From Chara braunii (Eukaryota > Streptophyta > Charophyceae > Charales > Characeae): 26,413 nucleotides of DNA. The notes beneath the pieces are model-generated. The model worked only from the letters and a program-made list of their open reading frames with translations, did not search any database and was not told the DNA's origin. Numbering within the stretch: position 1 is the first letter of the stretch; each line of letters opens with the position of its first letter. Where the stretch lies: contig BFEA01000070.1 of assembly GCA_003427395.1 (NCBI GenBank), positions 3,480,240 to 3,506,652 on the forward strand. Reading direction: 5' to 3'. The translations under genes and the position numbers were made by a program. Positions 1-8,325 of the stretch are shown in pieces.

Positions 1-23
1 AAAAAAAAAAAAAAAAAAAAAAA
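1..23. repeat. A homopolymer (23 nt) at window edge
   Basis: The window opens with 23 consecutive A. The minus-strand integrase reading frame runs straight into it, so the retrotransposon is cut here either by a real poly(A/T) junction or by a contig edge. No 3' LTR is visible. Confidence 0.9.
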
Positions 24-313
24 GGAGGCACGTCAATCACATACGAAGGACCAAAATCATCCCCAATCACCTTTAGAACCTGCCAAGGGTCATAGTACAA
101 TGGAAGAAGCTTTCGTGATACGCCCTCTTCGTAAAAAAACTTAGACATTTTGACCCAGACATAACTCCCTACTTTGAAGTTCCCTTCTTTGCGCGACTTG
201 TTAGCATGTTTGATCACGGCATGCTGACGCTTGTTCATTGCTGCGATAGCGGCTTTAAGCCGGCATGCATACTTGGCATTGTAGCCAGGCGTATCGGGCG
301 TCAGACAAGGGAC
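24..313 (-). pseudogene. Gypsy integrase, C-terminal part
   Basis: This is an open minus-strand frame with no stop up to the window edge, so no product end is seen. It begins with TPDTPGYNAKYACRLKAA, runs through a basic stretch (MNKRQHAVIKHANKSRK), then VGSYVWVKMSKF and DPWQVLKVIGDDFGPSYVID. The last part resembles the SH3-like and GPY/F-type module that follows the integrase core in many Ty3/gypsy elements and helps integrase bind DNA and multimerise. It continues the integrase core after a frameshift around 311-326, where the upstream frame drifts into sequence unlike the family. The frame is cut by the A run at 1-23. The assignment to integrase C-terminus is firm from context; the exact GPY/F boundary is inferred. 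Confidence 0.8.
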
Positions 314-671
314 CGTTCGGGGAACAAATAGGAGAGAGGATTCGCAGCTGCCAACCATGTTGCAGCTGATTTGGTGTCACGCCAGTTGCAGAGTGAATGA
401 AGTTGTTGTACAACCCCTTCACTTTGTATAACTCCTTGTCTGATCTGGAACAATTAACGGGCAGTAATTGAATGATAGTCTGGTTGATTTCCTCAGCCAA
501 TCCATTGGCTTCGGGGTGTCGACCAGAAGTCTTATTGAGTTTAATGTCGTAGATTTGCGAAGTGAAGTCCTTCCAATCAACACTAATGAACCTGGTATCC
601 CGATCACTCACAAGAGTTTTCGGGGGTCCATACTGCAGAATGTACTGCTGGTGAAATTCTTCGATCACAAG
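311..671 (-). pseudogene. Gypsy integrase core, second half
   Basis: Integrase joins retrotransposon cDNA to the host chromosome with an acidic D,D,E triad. This segment carries the second aspartate in VSDRDTRF and the glutamate in HPEANGLAEEINQ. The spacing is close to the D,D35E rule. It is followed by the ATGVTPNQLQHG stretch, typical of the region after the core. It lies in the same frame as the upstream integrase piece but is separated from it by a TAG at 672-674, so translation would end before the second catalytic residue. After about position 326 the frame is lost by a small indel and the C-terminus continues in another frame. Broken, not functional. Confidence 0.9.
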
Positions 672-1092
672 CTAAGTTGGTGCATGAGGAGGTAGAGGAA
701 ATAAATTCAGAAACTTGGAAAAATGATCCACAATGACCATGACTTGTGAATGTCCTCCCTCACTCACCTTCCCCATCTCCATGAAATCGATAGAGACAAA
801 CTCACCAGGCCCATCAGGGATTGGGAGGGGTTTCGACAGGCCATAAGGCCTATGCCTATGGACCTTGGTTCTTTGACATACTTGACATTCAACAATAAAT
901 TTCTGAGCAGATCCCTTCATTTCCGACCAATTAAACTGTTGCAAAAGACTTTCATAAGTCTTCTTAAAGCCGAAGTGTCCACTCCGACCATGTGCCAAAT
1001 CCAAGAAATGAGTCCGGAGACACGCATGGTTGGGTACACACAAACGATAAAACTTCTCATACCGACAGAGTACAAGACCCTCTACTAGGGTC
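672..1092 (-). pseudogene. Gypsy integrase zinc-binding domain and start of core
   Basis: The H-H-C-C zinc domain is visible as LAHGRSGHFGFKKTYESL followed by FIVECQVCQRTK: the histidines in AHGRSGH and the cysteines in ECQVC fit the pattern of the retroviral-type integrase N-terminal domain. It is followed by SIDFMEMG, holding the first catalytic aspartate, and VMVIVDHFSKF. The frame ends at a TAG (672-674) immediately before VIEEFHQQYI, in phase with the next piece, so this is a nonsense mutation rather than a gene end. At the upstream side, the frame is joined to RNase H only through a frameshift near 1085-1095, where LVEGLVLCRYE resumes the expected tether sequence. Confidence 0.92.
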
Positions 1093-1494
1093 AACCTTAA
1101 GTTGTGCAAGGATGGGACTAAGATCCGGATCCTTGGCAGTGTGTTCGACCAGATCCTCCTTCAGTTTCCTTCGGAGGTCATATGAGTCCACAAGGCAAGT
1201 CAAAAACTTAGGATGGCGCGACAAAGCATCAGGAACACGGCTATAACAACTTTTCTTGTGTTTCAGTTCAAAATAGTAAACATCAATGCGATGCAACCAG
1301 CAGGTCAGCGTCGGAGAGAGATCAGTTTGTGTTTTAATCCACTGCAAGGTCTGATGATCTGAGTAGACCTTGAAGTGACGACCCAAGAGGTAGTGCTTCC
1401 AATGTGTGAGCGCTTCGCGCAAGGCATAAAGCTCATGCATATACATGAAGGTAACTTCCTTGTTGGTTGGGCATGCGTTTGCTAAAATACTCAT
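1085..1494 (-). pseudogene. Gypsy RNase H, C-terminal half
   Basis: This segment contains ELYALREALTHWKHYLLGRH followed by FKVYSDHQTLQW, which are hallmark RNase H motifs; the aspartate of SDH is an expected active-site residue. It ends with VPDALSRHP, the usual linker between RNase H and integrase. RNase H degrades the RNA strand of the RNA:DNA hybrid during reverse transcription. The first half of the domain lies at about 1852-2010, separated by the plastid insertion. The two halves look contiguous in protein terms, so the insertion seems to have removed little or no target sequence. The frame fails near 1085 by an indel. Confidence 0.92.
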
Positions 1495-1856
1495 TTATGT
1501 TTTTCATAAATAGATGATATATAAATATATGATATAAATATAAATGATATAAATATTATATAATATAAATAAATAGAAATAAATAGATTTTTATATACTG
1601 TATTTAGATAATTTAGTTGACCAAGGTGTTTGTATAATAATTTTGACAAGCAATACAAATAAGCTTATATAGGCAAAAACAGAGATTTTACTTTGTTTAG
1701 TCAAATATAAACTAAATGTAGATGATTTAGGTAAACTTATTAACATAATGGCAAATAAAATTAATACGTTAATAGCTCCTACATATATAAGAATTTGAGT
1801 AACTACTAAAAAGTCTGCATCAAAAAAAATATACAATACAGCTATTAAGCTTAAAA
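1495..1856 (-). other. Plastid DNA insertion (NUPT) inside the gypsy RNase H
   Basis: A roughly 360-bp block, much more AT-rich than its flanks, separates the two halves of RNase H. On the minus strand it begins inside plastid ndhG and continues past that gene's stop into about 100 bp of almost pure A/T spacer. At the downstream junction a short inverted repeat, ATTTATG-TTTTT-CATAAAT (1493-1511), resembles a plastid 3' stem-loop. No clear target-site duplication is seen, which fits double-strand-break repair better than transposition. Exact end points could shift by several bases because of possible shared sequence at the TCAGTTTT junction. Confidence 0.85.
1591..1854 (-). pseudogene. ndhG: Partial plastid NAD(P)H dehydrogenase subunit 6 (ndhG)
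   Basis: The frame contains ADFLVVTQILIYVGAINVL and then ILFAIMLISLPKS, the highly recognisable transmembrane core of plastid NdhG, a membrane subunit of the chloroplast NDH complex that takes part in cyclic electron flow. The C-terminal part (SLFVLLVKIIIQTPWST) and a stop at 1591 are present. About the first third of the usual protein of roughly 180-200 residues is missing; upstream of SVLSLIAV the frame runs into gypsy sequence. Mitochondrial nad6 is related, but the spacing and wording of the IYVGAINVLILFAIML block match NdhG better. This is a nuclear copy with no start codon of its own. Divergence from land-plant NdhG suggests a streptophyte alga or early land plant donor, by inference. 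Confidence 0.85.
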
Positions 1857-2372
1857 CTGAGCGGATGCAGGTCATCGCGATCATCTTGTTGCAGCACTGC
1901 ACCAATCCCATACTGGCTCGCGTCCGTAGTAACTACAAACGTGAGGTTGGGATCAGCAATGCGGAGCACAAGATGACTTACCAAAGCCTCTTTCAAGGCT
2001 TGGAACGCAGTCCCGCATTTCTCACACCACGCATAGGCAACATTTTTGCTTGTTAGTCTCGAGAGTGAGTGAGCAATGACAAAAAATTTGGGTACAAACT
2101 TCCGGTAATACGAAGTCAAACCGAGGAAAGAACGCAATTCGTGCACATTCGCCAGTTGAGGCCACTTTCGTATGACCTCAACCTTGGTTGCCTCCGACTC
2201 AAGGCCTTTTGCAGACAACCGGTGCCCGAGATAGATGACGTTGTCCCTTCCAAACTTAGATTTCTCTAAGTTGAGGTGCAGTTGTGCCTCCTTGAGGACC
2301 TGCAAAACCTCCTCAAGGTGTTGGACGTGCTCTTCCATGGACTTGCTGAAAATCAGGATGTCGTTAAAGGTA
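1852..2372 (-). pseudogene. Gypsy RT thumb/connection and RNase H N-terminal half
   Basis: Starting just after the damaged RT catalytic motif, the frame reads NDILIFSKSMEEHVQHL, NLEKSKFGRDNVIYLGHRLS and ELRSFLGLTSYYRKFVPKF, which are the conserved RT palm-end and thumb motifs of Ty3/gypsy. It then reads TFVVTTDASQYGIGAVLQQD, where TTDAS contains the first RNase H catalytic aspartate. The frame runs out at HPLSF, where plastid sequence takes over and the last residues are foreign. The first aspartate of the RT YxDD box reads as asparagine here (FNDI). Together with the piece at 1085-1494 this gives a complete but interrupted RNase H. Confidence 0.93.
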
Positions 2373-3050
2373 AATAATAACAAACCTGTTGAGTTCATGG
2401 CAGAGAACCTTGTCCATGAGACACTGAAATGTGGCTGGTGCATTCGTAAGACTGAAGGGCATAACGATGAATTCGTACAGCCCATCGCGTGTTTTGAATG
2501 CAGATTTGTGTTGGTCACTCGGATCAACTTCAACTTGGTGGTAACCAGACTTGAGGTCGATCTTGGAGAAGATCTTGCACCCATCTGCAACATCTAGCAG
2601 ATCATCGATGCGCGGTAAGGGATAAACGTTCTTTCGGGTGATACGATTGAGGCCACGATAGTGAATACACATCCGGAGTTCGCCTCCTTTCTTCGGCACA
2701 AACAGGATAGGTGCACCGAACTCAAACTCACTAGGCCTAATCCATCCACGATCAATCATATCATCAATTTGTCTCCTCAACTCCTCCAACTCGCCTTGTC
2801 TCACACGGTAGACGCAGCCCTTTGGAGGAACACTCCCTTCTATTATTTCGAACTTGTGTTTGACCGGACGCTCGAGAACTCCACGGGGTTCAGCCACAAC
2901 TTCAGGAAATCGATCCAATAAACAGCGAATGTTTGTTAGGACTTCCGGTGGAGGATCATCCTCATCAGGAGAGAGAAAATCAGATTGAGAATTTACAGCA
3001 ATTACAACCAAATTCGAAGTACTTGGATCAGAAGTGGAACTGATTTTTTA
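2364..3050 (-). pseudogene. Gypsy reverse transcriptase, N-terminal part
   Basis: Reverse transcriptase copies the element RNA into DNA. Visible motifs, in order, are FKTRDGLYEF preceded by KIDLKSGYHQVEVDPSD (with the first catalytic aspartate), VPKKGGELRMCIHYRGLN, and NAPATFQCLMDKVL. The upstream part, RPVKHKFEIIEGSVPPKG followed by REGELEEL-like residues, is the usual finger region leading from protease. The frame ends abruptly at FVIIYL: a one-base gain at about 2365 turns the expected YxDD motif into a stop, and the second half continues in another frame. The frame is open upstream to a stop around 3050, so protease and RT are no longer one polyprotein. Confidence 0.95.
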
Positions 3051-3063
3051 CAGTAAAAGTAGA

Positions 3064-3690
3064 TTAAACAGACGTAGAGGTAGCAGAGGTAGAATTACTT
3101 TCTGAGGTAGAAAATGCAGCAAAAGTAGAAGGCACATGGAGAGGTTTTACAAGGGCTACATGCACATGCTCAGCTCCCTTGCGCCTTCGCACTGATTTGC
3201 AGAATTTGTTTGCACTCAATAGAGTCACAAGAGACTCGCGTGTCCCGTCTAATAGAACGGTACGCACGTCTCCCTTGGCATCACGCACCACGAACTGAGT
3301 ATCCGCCCACGTGGTCCTTAGACAATGAGCCTTCAACCAGCCCAAGCCAATGACCGCGTCGAAAGGACACTTGTCCACGATGTAAAAGTTCAACTCATGG
3401 GTGACTGTGCGATCCTTGTCAAAGGTGACACGCACACCTTTGACAACATGTGTCGAGGTGACAACCTCTTGGTTGCCTACCTGGGTCTGACAAGGGTTGT
3501 GCAATTCCACTTGCTTCATTCCCAGACCCGCCTTACGAATCCCGTTAGGAGAAAAAAAGTTAGTCGTTGAGCCACTATCAATCAGCACGCGGATGTATCG
3601 GCGGTTAATGAGCAACTTAAAGAAGGTCAGTTCCACACTCCCTTGAACATGGCGTTGCTGCTTGAGCTGCAGCCAGTGTTCCATAAGAGT
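3064..3690 (-). pseudogene. Gypsy aspartic protease
   Basis: The active-site motif LIDSGST is followed by a hydrophobic stretch, and about 75 residues later DAVIGLGWL, the second landmark of retropepsins. Retroelement protease cleaves the Gag-Pol polyprotein as a homodimer. The region downstream, to the stop at 3064, is serine/threonine rich and would be the linker to RT, which is now in a different frame. The upstream part of this frame (beyond about 3690) does not read like protein, and the natural linker is found in another frame (about 3670-3890), so a frameshift lies near 3650-3690. Confidence 0.9.
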
Positions 3691-4130
3691 GGAAGTCAAG
3701 TTCCTTAGTCTCCTCCCAAGGCTCAGTGTAAAGTACTTTGACTGCAACAGCCTTGGATTCAGCATCAGTTCGGGCTTCAAGAGCAGGTTGTTGATCAGAT
3801 TCAGGCTCCTTGGAGGGGCCTGCAACTGACTGTTCAGCTTCCCTTGTTGTAGAGAGTGTTGACGACTCTTCTACGCCCTTTGCCTGTTTCCCTGCAGACG
3901 ATAACATTCCTGCACAGCATGCCCAAAATTCTAACAATGCAAGCACACTCGCAATTTGGATCTTCTCTCTCATTCCTTTTGGCTAATGCGGAGGGCTTCC
4001 CAAGGCTTGGTGGAAGCATCCTCCGATTTCTCAGGGATCTTTGCATTCTTGGGGAGGTGTGCTATAGGCCCTTTACCCGAACCACGGTTAGACCCCTTGC
4101 TTGAAGCAGTCTTTTTAAAGGCATTGCATT
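3670..4130 (-). pseudogene. Gag C-terminus: CCHC zinc knuckle and acidic linker
   Basis: At 3904-3945 the minus strand encodes C-L-H-C, four residues, H, four residues, C, an exact CX2CX4HX4C nucleocapsid zinc knuckle (CLHC-x-NFGHAVQEC), except that the residue after the second cysteine is a TAG stop (3931-3933). Such knuckles bind genomic RNA during packaging. Upstream of it the frame gives SKGSNRGSGKGPIAHLPKNA, a basic linker joined to gag through a frameshift near 4115-4130. Downstream, an acidic, serine- and glutamate-rich stretch (GVEESSTLSTTREAEQSV and on to WEETKELDFHSYG) is in a second frame, indicating a further frameshift between the knuckle and the linker. Confidence 0.8.
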
Positions 4131-5575
4131 TTTTCTTCAGCATTTATGTCAGACTCAAGGGCTGATGTAGAACAGTCCACGTCGGAGTCCGGCTCTAGGT
4201 TGTCATCTAGACAAAGATCATCCGCATACGACTGCTCCTCAGCCTCCCGATGTTCATGCAGGGCAAACTGATAGCTGCTTCCGTACCGCTTGCGTTGCGA
4301 GGTTCGACCTGCAGCGGGTGCCTTTGCACGCTTGGCGACGTCCTTGGCTTCTAGATTGACTAGATCCGTCAGTAGCTCTCGCCAAGTCGTATGGTCTTTG
4401 AGTCCTAGCCGGGAGACATATCCTTCAGGGGCCACTCCCATAACTACATCCATGCAAGACACGTCAGTCCATCCAAGGTTTGGAGTGGTGAACAGACCAG
4501 TCAGGTGCTGCTCCAAAGCCTGCATGGAAGTCCTCCACTTTTGGCCCTTGAGGGCCTCAAGCTTTAGCCTTGCCTTGAGTGCAACTTGCTTATCTTGATA
4601 CTGCGTGATGAGGAGGTCCTCAAGAGTACGTACAGGAGTCACTTTCAACCACTCAGTCAGATCAATTCTCTCATAACCTGCAGTAACATCTTGGATTTCT
4701 ATGAAACTCCGTACGGCGGGCTCAGTATTCGTGCCCATGATCATGCTTTGGTCTTCCGGCGGTGTTCGCAGTACCTCGAAGTATGAGCGCATGAAGCTAA
4801 TCCAAGAGGTGATGTCCCCCTTCCCGTCGTACTTGGACGGCAGAGTGACCGCCCTCTTGTCCACTACGGGACCGCTGTATTGTACGCCAATAACAACTGC
4901 GGCGTTTTGGGTTGATGTTCCCGCATTTGGGACTGGGACCAGTGCAGAACTGTCGGCGTTGCTGCTTGAGGAGCTGGCAACAGTTCCTGCACTCGTCACA
5001 GTTCCGCTTGCTCTTTGCATGAGGACTGTGTTAGGGTGAGAAACTAGGACTACAGCAGGACGAGGATTAGGAGGACGGGGGGCAGACAGTTGGGATTGTT
5101 TGAGGCTGACTATCTCAGCCTGCAACTCTTGGTTCCGTTGCTCTAGAACTGTCATACGGGACTCTATAAATTCCAAGGTTCGCAGTCGAACCAAGGCTAC
5201 TACGACAACAACTAACTTATCCTGGAACCGGTCATCATTCAATTCCGGAACCTCGAGGAGGGCTACTTGTGTAGCAATACTTGTGGCTTTAGCTGCTGCC
5301 TCTGCCTCCCTCTCTCTATGCATTACGTCCTCATAAAGTTTCTGAAAGAAAGGTTTCTCGTTCTCGGTCGCTGCGTCCAGCATGACCTTCCATTGCTCTC
5401 ATCTGATGTCTACCATGCTGGAGGATAGGGCGTCAGTAGATCTCTCAAGAGGGGTCTGCACTTTGCTCACTTTTGGACGAACAGTCCTCTTACCCTTCCT
5501 CACACTCTCAAAAATAATACCTCTCTCCCTTCTCTCTTTTTTCGCTTTCTGCGCATGCGTCTTAATACCGGACAT
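4115..5575 (-). pseudogene. Gypsy gag (capsid) with one in-frame stop
   Basis: A long minus-strand frame encodes a retrotransposon Gag. An N-terminal basic, charged segment starting MSGIKTHAQKAKK opens at 5575. A TGA at 5399-5401 interrupts the frame, and it continues in phase with MLDAATENEKPFF. It has a predicted helical/coiled stretch (MTVLEQRNQELQAEIVSLKQ), an S/T/A-rich linker, and then a capsid-like region with SKYDGKGDITSWISFMRSYF and LEQHLTGLFTTPN, as in Gag proteins of Ty3/gypsy elements. The end is acidic (LDDNLEPDSDVDC). I chose 5575 because the frame upstream of the TGA is clearly coding-like and in phase; a start at 5383 would ignore it. The frame ends early at 4115 by a frameshift before the zinc knuckle. 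Confidence 0.9.
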
Positions 5576-6905
5576 AGATAGTTCAGATAAAAGAAAAAAA
5601 ACAGTAAATCACAAATAGTAGAAGGTAGAATTCCTAGCCGGAGCGGCAATTCATTTGGACTTAGAGAAGGCATTCACGCAGCAGAATAAAGATAAATAAT
5701 TAAATTTAAAAAAAGGAAAGACAGGAGCGGCTTATCGAACGGGCCCGATCAGATTAGCTGGAGATCCCCTCTTGTCTAATCAGACAAGAAGCATGTACCA
5801 CAATAGGTCAGCCGAAGAAAACTAACTGCAGCAATGGGGATTTCGAGGGGTGCAGACGGTTGCCGAGCCAGGTGCGGGGCAGTATGTGAGAACATGCAGT
5901 AAGACTAGTCAAGATCCCCTTGAAAGGAATGCCTTTACTAGTCGTATGTCCCCCAAATTCAGCACAGCAAAGAGATGCATTGACGACAACAAATTTGGGC
6001 CCTAAAGGTCATGTCCCATTGGGCCTGGTCCCACTGAGTTCCGAAGGTCCCAAGTAGGTCGTGGACCAAGACCAACGAGATAGGTGCACCAAGTCAGTCC
6101 CAAACTGCCTCTACCATACTGAAAAGGAAAAGACAACTTTCAACAAGAACTCACCCCTACAACCGTTCATAAATGAAAAGACAATGCACTGTAGAAAGAT
6201 ATGTCATTGAGAACAAGATACATCATTCATCCATCCGTCAGGTGAGAAAGCAATCCACATGCTCACACACACAACCAAGACCGCAGAGAAGAGGAAGAGA
6301 GCCCAACACACCCCAACAGGCCATGAAGCACCAAGCAACCTCCCACGAGCATAACCAGGTCACACGACACTTACCTGTGAGGCTCGGCCTCCAAAGATGG
6401 ATAACGACTCACCCCCCTCTCTCATAAGTCCTCCTGACCCCTAGCTACCACTACACAAATCCTAGCATGACTAAGAGGGCCTCCCTACACCCCTGTTACA
6501 ATGTCGGATCCCCCGTCGATGTCTGAAGACCAAAGTAGCAACTTGCATCTCTTCGATGCAGATATGGCAGCCTTCGATCAAGTCTCCCTCTTGAGGGGAA
6601 GCCCAAAAGTCACTCAACGTCTTCTTGAAGTACACATTCCAGGTGCGAGTACCTCTCACTCTCTACTCCCTCTCGCTTACTCCAATCAGCCTCCTTTGTG
6701 TCTCGCCACCCCATCCAATCACACAAGCAACCTGGTCAGGTCTAATGTCGACCCTACATGATCTAACCAGGTGGGGGCAGTATCCGCATACCTCACTGCC
6801 CCTCTTAACCCTAACTTCCCAACCCTAATCCGAGATTAGGTTAGCCCTAACCTAATTCGGAATTAGGTTTAGGGTGACCAACACCTCTCGCTAGCAAGTA
6901 AGTCC
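5576..6905 (-). other. Gypsy leader between primer-binding site and gag
   Basis: About 1.3 kb with no convincing coding sequence lies between the primer-binding site and gag. It would be transcribed as the 5' untranslated leader of the element. It is C-rich on the plus strand in its right half and holds two adjacent palindromes at 6823-6874. Short frames in it have no recognisable motifs. Confidence 0.6.
6823..6874. repeat. Two adjacent palindromes with CCCTAA-like arms
   Basis: CCTAATC-CGA-GATTAGG (6824-6840) is followed by a longer palindrome at 6845-6874, whose arms CCCTAACCTAATTC and GAATTAGGTTTAGGG are complementary except for one base. They lie about 30 bases inside the primer-binding site, so the element RNA would carry two consecutive stem-loops at its 5' leader. 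A dimerisation or packaging role is possible but unproven. Confidence 0.75.
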
Positions 6906-6917
6906 GCCCCGATACCA
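6906..6917 (-). promoter_or_regulatory. Primer-binding site (initiator-tRNA type)
   Basis: On the minus strand, TGGTATCGGGGC follows the LTR-like end CGTAACA by two bases (AT). Plant initiator tRNA-Met would pair with TGGTATCAGAGC, so ten of twelve bases agree. Position, spacing and orientation match the start of minus-strand DNA synthesis for the element whose gag begins at 5575. Confidence 0.75.
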
Positions 6918-7029
6918 ATTGTTACGATCCTGGTCATTCCCAAAGTGCAAATTCCCAATGAAAGACAATGCCACCCAATTGCGAAAGAAATGAACGCACT
7001 TGCAAAGAGATAGAGACCAGAGAAGAGAG

Positions 7030-7039
7030 AAAGAAGAAG

Positions 7040-7069
<30 letters not shown>
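7030..7069. repeat. (GAA)n microsatellite
   Basis: About 13 consecutive AAG/GAA triplets, inside the presumed LTR. Confidence 0.95.
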
Positions 7070-7071
<2 letters not shown>

Positions 7072-7861
7072 GATGTACACCAGCAAGGCCAATGACAAAT
7101 CCCCCTTCTCTCTCCACCTTCCTCCTCCTCCTTAACTTCCCCAATCTTAATCTTCTTCCTAATAATAATAATAACAATGAGTGGATAACCAAAATCAATA
7201 TCCGAAGGTCCCTCTTACCGCTGACACAACAACAACCACAACAGGTCCACCATAGCTATGGCTTCCCCCCTTCTTCCACTTCTCACAAGCCTAGGCTATG
7301 GCGGACAACTGAGGGCTTTGCCCCTCTCTGTGCACAGGACAACACAAGCAGCTATGGCGCTGCACTCCTGTCCAAAGGACAACCCAAAGCAGCTATGTCG
7401 TTGCTAACTAAGCCGCCATGCCTGACTCTGCCTCGAGCTTCCTTGGTGCGGCACTACCCCAACTGGGGCCTTCCAGATGCAGCGCCCAACGAGGTGATGA
7501 AGATGGTGTTCACCATAGCCAGGTAGGTGCCTCGCCACTCTCCTCCTTCGCCCCCTTCTTCCTCCTCCTCAGGCTGGGCTGCTCGCCATAGCCAGGCTAA
7601 GCGCCCAACTGCCCTTCACCTCCAGGCAGCGCTATACCAATCCAGCGCTTGGCTCAGCAGCATGTCGCCAATTCTTGCATACCGCAAATGAGGAGGAGCT
7701 ACTTGCTCCTCCGGAAGATATAGCGGCCTACTGGCCTCTTGGGCGGTGACTTCCTAGGCCGAGCGACCTCCCAGCAACCGGTACCTCCTCCCTTTCGGAG
7801 GGAAACATCATTGCAGGCTTTGCTATCGTCCGGACAGGCCCTAGACCCGGGCTACTAGGAC

Positions 7862-8047
7862 TGGTACCGGCCTACCTCTAACCTACCGCTACTGGGCCTC
7901 TGAAAATGCCAACTTTTTGTCTTCTTCTGCTCGGCCTCCAGTACCCGACGCTTCTACCACTACTTGAGTGGTACCGGCCTACCTGCTACTTGAGTGTTTT
8001 TTCCTCGCTGCTCTAAGTGTCGTGGACCTACCCCTGCTACTTGAGTG
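7862..8047. repeat. Short interspersed direct repeats
   Basis: CTACTTGAGTG occurs at 7960, 7986 and 8037, and TGGTACCGGCCTACCT occurs at 7862 and again near 7969. The last two CTACTTGAGTG copies are each followed by a T run and a C-rich CCCGCT/CCTCGCT stretch, as in a degenerate tandem repeat of about 50 bp. Confidence 0.7.
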
Positions 8048-8092
8048 TTTTCCCCGCTAACAACAGTCGTATTTTTCATCACAACTTCAGGA

Positions 8093-8273
8093 CACCCTTC
8101 ACCACTTCAGGATGTAACCTGCCTAAACAGGTGTTTTTCAGGGTCTTTGGACCTTTCACCAATTCAGGACCATTCAGGTCCGAAAATCTTGAATGATCCT
8201 GAAATGGTGAAAGCTCTAAAGACCCTGAAAACCAACTGTTTAGGCAGGCTGCATCCTCAAGTGGTGAAGGGTG
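8093..8273. repeat. Long imperfect foldback (two ~86-bp arms)
   Basis: The left arm (8093-8178) and the reverse complement of the right arm (8188-8273) align over 86 columns with about ten mismatches and no gaps by hand, leaving a 9-base loop. Both arms carry CACCCTTCACCACTT, CCTGCCTAAACAG and TTTTCAGGGTCTTT. A transcript from either strand would form a hairpin of about 180 nt. A third, partial copy of the left-arm sequence lies directly downstream (8274-8320). Confidence 0.9.
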
Positions 8274-8325
8274 GTTTTCAGGGTCTTCGGACTTTTCACC
8301 ACTTCAGGACCATTCAGGATTTTCA
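8274..8325 (+). repeat. Partial direct copy of the foldback left arm
   Basis: GGTTTTCAGGGTCTTCGGAC followed by TTTCACCACTTCAGGACCATTCAGG-type sequence repeats the inner half of the left arm (about 8132-8185) in the same orientation. It could compete with that arm for pairing with 8188-8235. Confidence 0.8.

Larger units (their letters stand above)
24..6921 (-). mobile_element. Decayed Ty3/gypsy LTR retrotransposon, internal region
   Basis: Read on the minus strand, the order is primer-binding site, long leader, gag, CCHC knuckle, aspartic protease, reverse transcriptase, RNase H, integrase zinc domain, integrase core and integrase C-terminus. RNase H before integrase is the Ty3/gypsy order. 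The 3' end, with polypurine tract and 3' LTR, is missing at the window start. Lesions I can place are an in-frame stop in gag (5399-5401), a frameshift at the end of gag (about 4115-4130), an in-frame stop in the zinc knuckle (3931-3933), shifts on both sides of the gag-protease linker, a stop/shift between protease and RT, a one-base gain in the RT catalytic motif (about 2365), a plastid insertion in RNase H, a shift near 1085-1095, a stop at 672-674 and a shift near 311-326. It cannot be autonomous. Confidence 0.95.
6920..8064 (-). repeat. Probable 5' LTR; outer end uncertain
   Basis: The inner LTR end is placed at 6920 by the TG/CA rule: the minus strand reads ...GATCGTAACA just before the primer-binding site. 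The outer end cannot be fixed, because the 3' LTR is not in the window for comparison; 8064 is only a candidate (plus strand ...CCCGCTAACA). The interval has a GAA microsatellite, C-rich low-complexity DNA and short direct repeats. The open frame at 7092-7526 has no family motifs and is probably chance. Confidence 0.4.

Noticed and set aside
1591-1854. Mitochondrial nad6 as the identity of the NADH dehydrogenase fragment
   Set aside because: The IYVGAINVLILFAIML block and its C-terminal sequence fit plastid NdhG better; nad6 usually reads VYVGAIAVLFLFVVMM here.
6811-6876. Telomere-like CCCTAA words
   Set aside because: Not in tandem arrays; they are arms of two palindromes in the gypsy leader.
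7092-7526. 144-codon open frame in the presumed LTR
   Set aside because: Low-complexity N, Q, S and L content and no family motif; it lies in C-rich LTR-like DNA with a GAA microsatellite on its edge.
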